From NCBI GenBank assembly GCA_965226285.1, contig CBDDCQ010000005.1, positions 496,001-560,000 on the forward strand: a stretch of DNA of 64,000 bases. Direction: 5' to 3'. The DNA comes from CBDDCQ01 sp965226285 (lineage in GTDB: Bacteria; Bacteroidota; Bacteroidia; Flavobacteriales; Ichthyobacteriaceae). Shown one piece after another: positions 17,364 through 24,954 of the stretch. Both the position numbers and the translations under genes were made by a program. The notes beneath the pieces are model-generated. The model was not told the origin of the DNA. It did no database searches and was given only the letters and a program-made list of their open reading frames with translations. Each line of letters begins with the position of its first letter. The first letter of the stretch is position 1.

Positions 17364-19025
17364 ATGCGTATAAGCAAGTACTGTATAATGATAGGTATAC
17401 TTATTTTCAATATTGCTTTCTCCCAAGAGAAAACAAATGAAAAAAGTGATCTATTGTTTAAAGACATTTTTTTTGAGGCAATAAAGTTAAGGGCTTTGGA
17501 GCAATATAAAGCGGCTAATGATGTATTAGAAGGGCATCTTTTTATAGATAGTACGAGGATATCTATATACAATGAAATTGCTAATAATTATATACAATTA
17601 AAACAGTATCAAAAGGCTATATTGTATGTGGAAAAAGGACTAAAAATAGTACCTAAAAATCAAACTTTGATAGAAAAATTATTAGAGTTAGCAGTAATTA
17701 CAGAAGATATTAGTAAATTAGAAGTAGCATATAGGCAAATTGTAAAGTCTAATCCCAAAAAAATGGATAAATTTATAGATATTCTTATCCATAACGCAAA
17801 GTATGATGAGGCTTTAGATATCATAAATAATAGAACACTTACCAATGAAAAACTCCTACGAAAGAATAAAATATTCCTTCTAAAAAAAGATTATAAGAAC
17901 GCTTTGCAAACCAACCAAATTCTGCTTGAGAAGTATCCAAAAAATATCAAAAATTACATGAATATGATACTGATATACTCTAATTTGGGAAACAAAATAA
18001 AGGTAAAGTACTATTTAAGTGAACTCAATGAAAAATTCCCAAATCACAAATATACTGTACGTTTTATGATAAATAAATATCTAGAAAATAAGAATTATAA
18101 GATGTTTTTTATTGCCTTGAAGAAATTAATTCTAAATGATGAGGAAGCATTGGAATACAAAAAAGATGTAATGCTTAAAGCATACGAAATACAAAGCGAA
18201 TACAAGGAATATACAAAACTATTTGGAAAATTAGCTAGGCAGATACTTAAAATTTACCCAAAAGATTATAAGGTATTATCCTTTGTAGGAGATTGTATGC
18301 TAGATATCAATAAAGAGTATGCTATGGAATGCTACCGAAAATCTGTGGAGAGAGGTAACAACGATATTACGATTATGCAAAGGATACTTATCTCAAGCCT
18401 AGAGTCTAATAATTATGAAAAATTATATACAGATAGCAAATTGTTTTTAGTAAGTAATCCAAATCAAGCTTTGTTGTATTATTTTAATGGATTGGCATGT
18501 ATCCAATTAAAAAAAGATGAAGAAGCTATTGAAGTTCTAGAAGATGGCTTAGCATATCTGAGGGGAACTGCAAGTTTAAAATCCGAATACTACGGTTTTT
18601 TAGCACAGGCATATCATAGTCATAAGCATTACCTGCAAAGCGATAAATACTATGAAAAAGCTATTGAAGCCGATGAGAGTAATTTAATAGTCATGAATAA
18701 TTACAGTTATTTTCTGTCGACTAGAGGAGAAAAATTAGATAGAGCTTTAGAGTTAATTACAAAAGTTTGTCAAGTAGAACCTAATAATTTCATATATTTA
18801 GATACTTATGCTTGGGTACTTTATAAGAAGAAAAAGTTTGAAAAATCTAGAGAAGTTATAGAGAGAACATTAACAATTGGAGGGTTAGAAGACCCTGATA
18901 TATTAGAACATTATGGTGATATTTTATTTCAACTCAATAAAAAGCAAGAAGCTATTATTTATTGGAAGAAAGCTATAGAAAAAGGGGGCAACAAAGAAGA
19001 AATATTAAAAAAGCTAGAACTGTGA
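17364..19025 (+). CDS. Secreted TPR-repeat protein
   Basis: 553 residues. N-terminal signal peptide (IMIGILIFNIAFS|QEK), then tetratricopeptide repeats through most of the protein, for example EIANNYIQLKQYQKAILYVE, FLAQAYHSHKHYLQSDKYYE and YAWVLYKKKKFEKSREVIE. Such proteins are periplasmic scaffolds. Pairing with a DUF4292 lipoprotein and an EnvC-like protein is a conserved flavobacterial arrangement and suggests an envelope role. The stop overlaps the next GTG start by 4 bases (GTGA). Confidence 0.85.
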   Translation: MRISKYCIMIGILIFNIAFSQEKTNEKSDLLFKDIFFEAIKLRALEQYKAANDVLEGHLFIDSTRISIYNEIANNYIQLKQYQKAILYVEKGLKIVPKNQTLIEKLLELAVITEDISKLEVAYRQIVKSNPKKMDKFIDILIHNAKYDEALDIINNRTLTNEKLLRKNKIFLLKKDYKNALQTNQILLEKYPKNIKNYMNMILIYSNLGNKIKVKYYLSELNEKFPNHKYTVRFMINKYLENKNYKMFFIALKKLILNDEEALEYKKDVMLKAYEIQSEYKEYTKLFGKLARQILKIYPKDYKVLSFVGDCMLDINKEYAMECYRKSVERGNNDITIMQRILISSLESNNYEKLYTDSKLFLVSNPNQALLYYFNGLACIQLKKDEEAIEVLEDGLAYLRGTASLKSEYYGFLAQAYHSHKHYLQSDKYYEKAIEADESNLIVMNNYSYFLSTRGEKLDRALELITKVCQVEPNNFIYLDTYAWVLYKKKKFEKSREVIERTLTIGGLEDPDILEHYGDILFQLNKKQEAIIYWKKAIEKGGNKEEILKKLEL

Positions 19026-19771
19026 AAAAGTATATTGTAATCTTATCATTATATTTTATATATAACTGTTCTTTACAAAAAAAGGTTGTGAATGTTAAAG
19101 GTAAATCTATACCTGTAGAGGATATTGTACAAAAAATAAATCACTATACATTACCTAAGACTTTTAAAGCGATGGCTAATGTACATTTTAAGAATAAGGA
19201 GATAGATAAGAGAGCAACTATAAATATTCGTATGTTAAAAGATCAGGTAATATGGGTGAACGCTTCTTTTCTTGGTTTTTCAGTTGTAAAAATTAAAATT
19301 ACTCCTACTAAGTTTGAATATTTGAATCGCTTTGAAAGTAAATATATTAGCGCAAATATAAATGCTATAGAAAAGATAATAGGAACAAAAATATCATTTA
19401 ACCATATCCAATCTATACTACTGGGTAAATCTATATTCAGGGTTCAAAGAGGTGATGTAAGTGTTCATAAGAATTGTATTATTAATACGAATAATGAATA
19501 TATTAAGCAAAGACTTTGGGTGTCTCTCCCAAAATTAGAAATTCTTAGTCAACATTTACAAGAGCACAAAACGCAAAGTAAAATATTAATAAGATATGAT
19601 GATTTTACTTTGGGAACTCATACTCATACCTCTATACCCAAAAGTATAAAAATGTATATTATTGCTAAAGATAAAGCATCTATAGAAGTTAATTATAGAA
19701 ATATACAGACGGGAATACCACTAAAGACACCTTTTAAAATTCCAAATAACTATAAGCGTGAAGCACTATAG
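19022..19771 (+). CDS. DUF4292-type outer-membrane lipoprotein
   Basis: 249 residues from the GTG at 19022. The open frame extends upstream to 18962, but the preferred start overlaps the TPR stop as GTGA and gives a clean lipoprotein signal (YIVILSLYFIYNCSLQKK). The body (KAMANVHFKNKEIDKRATINIRMLKDQVIWVNASFLG, written here in the family pattern) matches the LolA/LolB-like DUF4292 family of Bacteroidota, thought to handle lipidated substrates in the periplasm. That role is inference. It overlaps the EnvC-like gene by 14 bases. Confidence 0.8.
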   Translation: MKKYIVILSLYFIYNCSLQKKVVNVKGKSIPVEDIVQKINHYTLPKTFKAMANVHFKNKEIDKRATINIRMLKDQVIWVNASFLGFSVVKIKITPTKFEYLNRFESKYISANINAIEKIIGTKISFNHIQSILLGKSIFRVQRGDVSVHKNCIINTNNEYIKQRLWVSLPKLEILSQHLQEHKTQSKILIRYDDFTLGTHTHTSIPKSIKMYIIAKDKASIEVNYRNIQTGIPLKTPFKIPNNYKREAL

Positions 19772-20948
19772 ACAAATACTTATCACTATTTTCATTTTCC
19801 TTGTTTTAGTTCCTTTTACCAATGCACAAAACAAGAAGCAACGTCTTAAAGAGCAGAACAAACAATTAAAAAAAGAAATCAAACTTCTTAATAAACTGAT
19901 AGAGGAGGTAAAAAAAACATCTAAAGTTTCTATTTTGGAACTTCAAGGAATATCTAAGAAAATAAAAAATAGAAACATTATTGTAGAAAATATGCTGCAA
20001 GAGATAACATATATAGACAATGAAATATACCTCTTAAAAGAAAAAAAAATAGTACTCGAAAAGCAGTTAAAACAGCTGAAACAACAATATGCTAAGGTAA
20101 TTGTAAAGACCTACAAAAGTAGGTCTTCACAAAACTTGATAATGTATTTGTTAGCTTCAGATGGGTTTGAACAGAGTTTTAAAAAGTGGCAATATATAGC
20201 ACAATACACTGAAAATAGAAAGAAACAGATTCAAAAAATATTAAATAATGAAAAAGAAATAAATAAAAATTTAGCGCAACAAAATCAAATCAAATTACAG
20301 AAGGACAATATTCTTTTAGATAAAAAGAAAGAACTCGAAAAATTACAAGAAGATAAAATAGAAAAGAACAGACTTTTAAAATCTTTAGAATCTAAGAACC
20401 AAAATTTGTCTTTGACGTTGAGACAAAAGAGGCAAAAAGCAAAAAAAATACAAAACGAGATAGAACGAATTATAGCTGAAGAAATACGAATAACAAGAGC
20501 CAATACCTATAAAATTACTGAAGAAAGTAAGATACTCAACCGAGAATTTCACTCAAATAAAGGAAAGTTACCTTGGCCTGTAGTAGAAGGAGTAGTGATT
20601 TCTAATTTTGGAAAGCAACCTCATCCCACTATGAAAGGAATATTTGTAGAAAATAGTGGAATAGAGATAGCCACTAGAGAGGATGCTAATGTGAGAAGTA
20701 TATTTAAAGGAAAAGTAACAGCAGTACAGCTTATAGAAGATAATATGGCTATAATCATAAAACATGGTGATTATTATACCGTGTATAGTAACCTGATAAA
20801 AGTATTTGTAAAAAAAGGAGAAGAAGTAAATACCAAGGAATTTATAGGAAAGATAAATACATCTAATAAAAACACAGTCTTGGAATTTCAAATATGGAAA
20901 AATTTCAGTAAAGAAAATCCTATTAAATGGATTTACAAGATGCAATAG
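19758..20948 (+). CDS. EnvC-like murein hydrolase activator, M23 domain
   Basis: 396 residues starting at GTG 19758. Signal peptide ILITIFIFLVLVPFTNAQ, then about 230 residues of Lys/Glu-rich coiled coil (to about residue 255), then a LytM/M23 domain (KLPWPVVEGVVISNFGKQPH to the end). In the M23 domain the usual HxxxD and HxH metal ligands are altered: GIEIATREDANVRSIFKGKV replaces the GIDI..... pattern and there is IIIKHGDYYTVYSNL where active enzymes have HG..Y.T.Y.HL. Loss of the final His suggests a non-catalytic activator of amidases, like E. coli EnvC. Third gene of the operon. Confidence 0.85.
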   Translation: MKHYRQILITIFIFLVLVPFTNAQNKKQRLKEQNKQLKKEIKLLNKLIEEVKKTSKVSILELQGISKKIKNRNIIVENMLQEITYIDNEIYLLKEKKIVLEKQLKQLKQQYAKVIVKTYKSRSSQNLIMYLLASDGFEQSFKKWQYIAQYTENRKKQIQKILNNEKEINKNLAQQNQIKLQKDNILLDKKKELEKLQEDKIEKNRLLKSLESKNQNLSLTLRQKRQKAKKIQNEIERIIAEEIRITRANTYKITEESKILNREFHSNKGKLPWPVVEGVVISNFGKQPHPTMKGIFVENSGIEIATREDANVRSIFKGKVTAVQLIEDNMAIIIKHGDYYTVYSNLIKVFVKKGEEVNTKEFIGKINTSNKNTVLEFQIWKNFSKENPIKWIYKMQ

Positions 20949-20964
20949 TGTTTTTAAACCTCAA

Positions 20965-21990
20965 TTAGTCAAATAGGCTATTTTCATCCTTAGGTTTCAT
21001 TTTTCCTAAATGTTTATAAGCCAATTCTGTAGTTTCTCTACCTCTTGGGGTTCTTATAATATAGCCTTCTTGTATTAAGAAAGGTTCATAAACTTCTTCT
21101 ATTGTTCCAGGGTTTTCAGAAACGGCTATAGCAATAGTACTCAATCCTACCGGACCGCCTTTAAATTTATCTATAATCACGCTCAAAATTTTGTTATCCA
21201 TTTCATCTAAACCATTTCTATCTACATTTAGAGCTTTTAAGCCCATTTTTGAAATATTTAAATCTATAGTTCCATTACCTTTTATTTGCGCAAAATCTCG
21301 AATTCTACGAAGTAGTGCATTTGCAATTCTAGGAGTTCCTCTACTACTTTTTGCTATTTCTATGGCAGATTCTTCAGTAATAGACATCTGTAGTATTTGT
21401 GAACTCCGATATATAATATGTGAGAGTAATTCCACCGAATAATATTTTAATCTGGAATTGATACCAAATCGGGCACGCATAGGTGATGTGAGCAGTCCCG
21501 AACGAGTAGTAGCTCCTATAAGTGTAAAAGGATTTAGGCTAATTTGTACACTTCGGGCATTAGGGCCCGTTTCTATCATAATATCTATTCTGTAATCTTC
21601 CATAGCAGAATAGAGATATTCTTCCACTATAGGGGATAATCGGTGTATTTCATCTATAAAGAGAACATCCCTTTCTTCCAAATTGGTAAGTAAACCTGCC
21701 AGATCACCCGGTTTGTCTAATACTGGTCCCGACGTGACTTTTAAGTTTACACCTAATTCATTCGCTAAAATATTGGCTAAAGTAGTTTTACCAAGTCCGG
21801 GCGGACCGTGAAGCAGTACATGATCTAAAGCCTCGCTTCTCATATTAGCAGCTTTTACAAAAACTTCTAAATTTTCTATCACCTGAGATTGACCCGCAAA
21901 ATCATCAAATGATTGAGGTCTTATCTTCTTTTCTACCTCATATTCTTCACTTGAAAAGTGTTGTGTAGTAGGATCAAAGTTTTGATTCAT
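20965..21990 (-). CDS. ruvB: Holliday junction branch migration ATPase RuvB
   Basis: 341 residues from MNQNFDPTTQ. A frame to 22014 exists, but a promoter box (22012-22019) overlaps it. Signatures are RPQSFDDFAGQSQVIENL, Walker A HGPPGLGKTTLANI, Walker B VLFIDEIHRLSP, sensor LIGATTRSGLLTSPMRARFG, and the C-terminal winged helix with GYIIRTPRGRETTELAY. RuvB drives branch migration with RuvA, and RuvC resolves the junction; neither partner is in this window. Confidence 0.96.
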   Translation of the reverse strand: MNQNFDPTTQHFSSEEYEVEKKIRPQSFDDFAGQSQVIENLEVFVKAANMRSEALDHVLLHGPPGLGKTTLANILANELGVNLKVTSGPVLDKPGDLAGLLTNLEERDVLFIDEIHRLSPIVEEYLYSAMEDYRIDIMIETGPNARSVQISLNPFTLIGATTRSGLLTSPMRARFGINSRLKYYSVELLSHIIYRSSQILQMSITEESAIEIAKSSRGTPRIANALLRRIRDFAQIKGNGTIDLNISKMGLKALNVDRNGLDEMDNKILSVIIDKFKGGPVGLSTIAIAVSENPGTIEEVYEPFLIQEGYIIRTPRGRETTELAYKHLGKMKPKDENSLFD

Positions 21991-22011
21991 AACGAAAATT
22001 ATAATATCTTG

Positions 22012-22019
22012 CAAAGTTA
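22012..22019 (-). promoter_or_regulatory. Promoter -7 box for ruvB
   Basis: On the minus strand this reads TAACTTTG, a full match to TAnnTTTG, 22 bases before the ATG at 21990. It supports the shorter ruvB start. No obvious -33 TTTG. Confidence 0.5.
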
Positions 22020-22609
22020 ATAGATTAAATATATAATTTCATATAAATCTGTTGATTAAAAAAAGTTATTATAATTTTATTAGGTATAGAGTAAGTGTCA
22101 TTATTTAAATCAAATAAATTTAGTATATGAAAAAAATTATTTTCACAATTTTTATAAAAGAATGTTTTAGGTTGTTGAATTAATAAATTCCTTAATTTCT
22201 TTTATAATATCTTTAAATTTTTCAAAATACGTCTTGTTCTTTTATCATTTTTTTGTATAATGTTTGTCAAATTCTTTCAAAATATTTGGATTATAAAATT
22301 TCTTTTTTATAGCAGCTTGTATTGATTTTTCTAATAAATATTTATCTTTTGATTTTCTACTCATCACACATTACCCAAGTAAATTACCGTTAGTTACCCT
22401 TTATCTCTTTTGAATAATCAATAATTTTAATTTTGCCATTTACGGATATGGCTGTTTTTTGCACTGATTTTTTTTAGTGCTTTAGTTATTTGTGGTTCTT
22501 TATGGTTCATTGTTTATTCCTTTTATTTTATTAAATATTCTTAAATTAAAAATGGTAGATTCATTATCTTTTGCTTGAACCTGTTCCTTTTCATTCAAAC
22601 CAAACAAAT
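22020..22609 (-). other. Intergenic stretch with two tiny ORFs
   Basis: No recognisable gene. Two minus-strand ORFs follow the DUF262 gene: 22427-22510 (27 codons, starting MNHKEPQITKALKK) and 22245-22364 (39 codons, starting MSRKSKDKYLLEKSIQAA). Both are lysine-rich and end early. A further open frame after the second stop (ending EIKEFINSTT) suggests a frameshifted remnant. They may be the tail of a former DUF262-associated cassette. Function unknown. Confidence 0.35.
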
Positions 22610-24268
22610 TTAATCAATTTTCCAAAGATTTACAGCAATTTCTGCCAATCTTTGTTGCCTTGATTCCACTTCCTGCGATGTCCAATCTTCATAATCGGAT
22701 ATATCGTTAATAGCATAAGAATCTTTCAATAGTTGTTGCTTTTGTGTAAAAGATTCTTGCCCTAATTTGTCATTTAAAGGTTGCGTTACCAAAGCCATAT
22801 TGCCTATTCTTTGGGTAAACGAATCCCAATGATCACCAAAATCTTTTACCCATTGTTCATTGGGGTTTAATGGCAAAATATACTCTATAGTAAGCGTTGA
22901 TTCATCTATAGGATTTTTGGATTCGTATTCTGCTAATCTTGCCAATAAATATTTTGCTTTTTTATTGGATTGACTCGTAAGCATGGTTTTATGGGCAAAA
23001 TTCTGTTTGAATTTTTCATCACTGGGGTACAAGTCCAATAATTTACTTTTAATATCTTGTAAACTACAACCTTTACTTATTTGCAAACAAATTTTGTTAT
23101 ATAACTGCATTTGTTCCCCGGCGTGCTGATTACAAATTATATTGTAACGTAAAGAAAAAACCTGTATCCATTTTAGAATTTTTGCAAAATCATTGGGGTA
23201 TTCTTGATAAGCAATCAAAAGCAAACTAAACGGCTGTTTGATATTAAAAAGCCTTAAAAAAGATAAATGTTTTTTTATGTCTTTATACTTGCCATTTGAT
23301 TTAAAAAAATCACTTTCTGCGTTGGTAATACCTTCGTATATTGTGCTATTGTCTGAAATTATATTTAAATATTCTTTAGCAAATTTAGGGTTGTTAATCT
23401 CTTTTCTAATGGCAGTAAATAAATTACTTTTTCTTACCATTTTATGACTACTATTCCACTGGCATAAAATATAATCTGTGTAATACCTATCGCCAATGTT
23501 GGTTCCAATACGTGACCATTGTTTGTTCAAATCTTCTACAACACCCACAGGAATATTACCTTCTCTATCCAACAAAGAAAAAAGATGGTTTTTAAGTAAA
23601 TCTGCAGAAGATAGCTGCACTCCTCTTGCATTGAGTGTTTCAAATACTTTATAGGCATTTAGTTCATCACCAATATAAATAGTGGTGAAAAGCAATTGAT
23701 TGCTTATGTTTTCTATTAATTGACCAATTTGTTCTCCTGTTTTGTTTTCTATTTTACTATAAAAATAATCAATTGCTTTACGCATCAAACGAACAGTTTT
23801 GGTAATGGTTCTACCTGTTTTAGGTATTTCATTACCCTTAGTTGCTTCATTGTAATAATCATCGTTGTTGATGTTTAGTGTTAGCTTACGGTTTATATAA
23901 ATACCATCAAACTCTTCAACTCCAATAAAACTTCTAAAAATAAACTCTGCTCTTTTATTTTCTTGCTTTTTTTCCATTGTTTTTAATCGTTTAATACATG
24001 CCAAAACAAATAAAGAAAAAGTAGTCAATCGCTGTTGCCCATCTATAATTTTATATTTATTGGTATCTATTTGTTGCAAGACCAAATAGCCCATATAATG
24101 ATAATTTTTTTTATCTTTTACCATCTCTTCTATATCCTCCCAAAGTGTTTCTAATTGTTTACTTTCCCAAGAATAATCTCTTTGAAACTTTGGTACAACA
24201 TATTTTTTTGCATTCCCTAAAATCTCCCTTAATGATTCGTCTCTTGTATTTAATTGTAATTTGCTCAT
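22610..24268 (-). CDS. DUF262/DUF1524 (GmrSD-like) protein
   Basis: 552 residues. The N-terminal DUF262 domain (ParB/Srx-like NTPase fold) carries VPKFQRDYSW (about 25-34) and the catalytic-type IIDGQQRLTTF (about 75-85). The C-terminal DUF1524 HNH-like region is TIEYILPLNPNEQW (about 460-473) followed by QRIGNMALVTQPLNDKLGQ. Proteins of this build act in type IV restriction of modified DNA (GmrSD) or in related anti-phage systems. The position normally His in the HxxP motif is Tyr (codon 22880-22882), so nuclease activity is doubtful. Remnants of a Mod gene lie just upstream in the same orientation, pointing to a former defence locus. Confidence 0.82.
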   Translation of the reverse strand: MSKLQLNTRDESLREILGNAKKYVVPKFQRDYSWESKQLETLWEDIEEMVKDKKNYHYMGYLVLQQIDTNKYKIIDGQQRLTTFSLFVLACIKRLKTMEKKQENKRAEFIFRSFIGVEEFDGIYINRKLTLNINNDDYYNEATKGNEIPKTGRTITKTVRLMRKAIDYFYSKIENKTGEQIGQLIENISNQLLFTTIYIGDELNAYKVFETLNARGVQLSSADLLKNHLFSLLDREGNIPVGVVEDLNKQWSRIGTNIGDRYYTDYILCQWNSSHKMVRKSNLFTAIRKEINNPKFAKEYLNIISDNSTIYEGITNAESDFFKSNGKYKDIKKHLSFLRLFNIKQPFSLLLIAYQEYPNDFAKILKWIQVFSLRYNIICNQHAGEQMQLYNKICLQISKGCSLQDIKSKLLDLYPSDEKFKQNFAHKTMLTSQSNKKAKYLLARLAEYESKNPIDESTLTIEYILPLNPNEQWVKDFGDHWDSFTQRIGNMALVTQPLNDKLGQESFTQKQQLLKDSYAINDISDYEDWTSQEVESRQQRLAEIAVNLWKID

Positions 24269-24338
24269 TTTTTAATTTAGTAATTAGTTTTTATAGTGTA
24301 TAGTCATTAGTGCATAGTGATTAGAACTAATAACTTTC

Positions 24339-24420
24339 TTAATATACCACCGCTACATTTTCTTTTTGTCCTACTTGCAAATTTAACCAATTTTCTAAAT
24401 TGATATTGCTGTAACGTTTT
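24339..24420 (-). pseudogene. 3'-end remnant of a second Mod gene
   Basis: The minus strand encodes the last 25 or so residues of the Mod family: INLENWLNLQVGQKENVAVVY, against ISLENWLNLQIGQKENITVVY at 4905-4970 (written with the family tail). The similarity breaks abruptly at about 24420, where a piece of the same gene continues in the opposite orientation. Too short to be functional. Confidence 0.8.
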
Positions 24421-24650
24421 GAATCGGGCAGGCAAGAGATTGCGGAACAAGTCCGCAATGACAAGAAAGGATGATTCCACACAACCAAAAAGTCATTCCG
24501 CATCAAAAAGTCATTACGCACTTGATGCGGACAAAAGGGAACAAGAGAATAAAGACAACAGTCATTGCGGGCTTGACCCGCAATCTCAATTGCACAAAGG
24601 AGACTATTTTGTATTTTATTTTCTGAATTTATTTTTAGGAGTAGTCTAAT
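24421..24650 (+). pseudogene. Inverted internal fragment of a Mod gene with palindromic repeats
   Basis: The plus strand encodes NRAGKRLRNKSAMTRKDDST, KSHSASKSHYALDAD and HCGLDPQSQLHKGDYFVF. These match the intact Mod protein around its second repeat island (NRAGERLQNKSAMTRKGDST and DPQSQLHIGYKVF), whose coding strand is the minus strand at about 5400-5630. The fragment is inverted relative to the Mod tail at 24339-24420 and has lost about 40 codons between the two halves. Palindromic units lie at about 24435-24461, 24500-24535 and 24570-24596. Confidence 0.8.
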
Positions 24651-24954
24651 GTTTAGGTATGTATAGGAATGGTTAATCCTGTGTAAATTCAGCCATATTA
24701 TAATACATAGAATACCGTTAATAAGATAAGAAATTAAGTGTTAATGGAGGTTTTTGTAGTTTTTATATACAACATAAATGATTAATTTTACAATATATAT
24801 AGATGGCGACGATTTTAAGTTGGTATTTTTCTTGGTATATAAAAATTTTTTTTCATATTTGCACCTAAGTTAAATTGTCAATAATGAAACGTGAGCAGTG
24901 CGTATATTTTTTATATATGAAAAATACCTTCATAAAATATGAAAATAAAACACT
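24651..24954 (+). promoter_or_regulatory. 5' region of first modular lipoprotein with promoter
   Basis: AT-rich, no gene. A promoter-like pair is present: TTG at 24832-24834, then 19 bases, then CATATTTG at 24854-24861 (one mismatch to TAnnTTTG). This predicts a leader of about 85 bases before the ATG at 24955. No hairpin or riboswitch was recognised. Confidence 0.5.
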
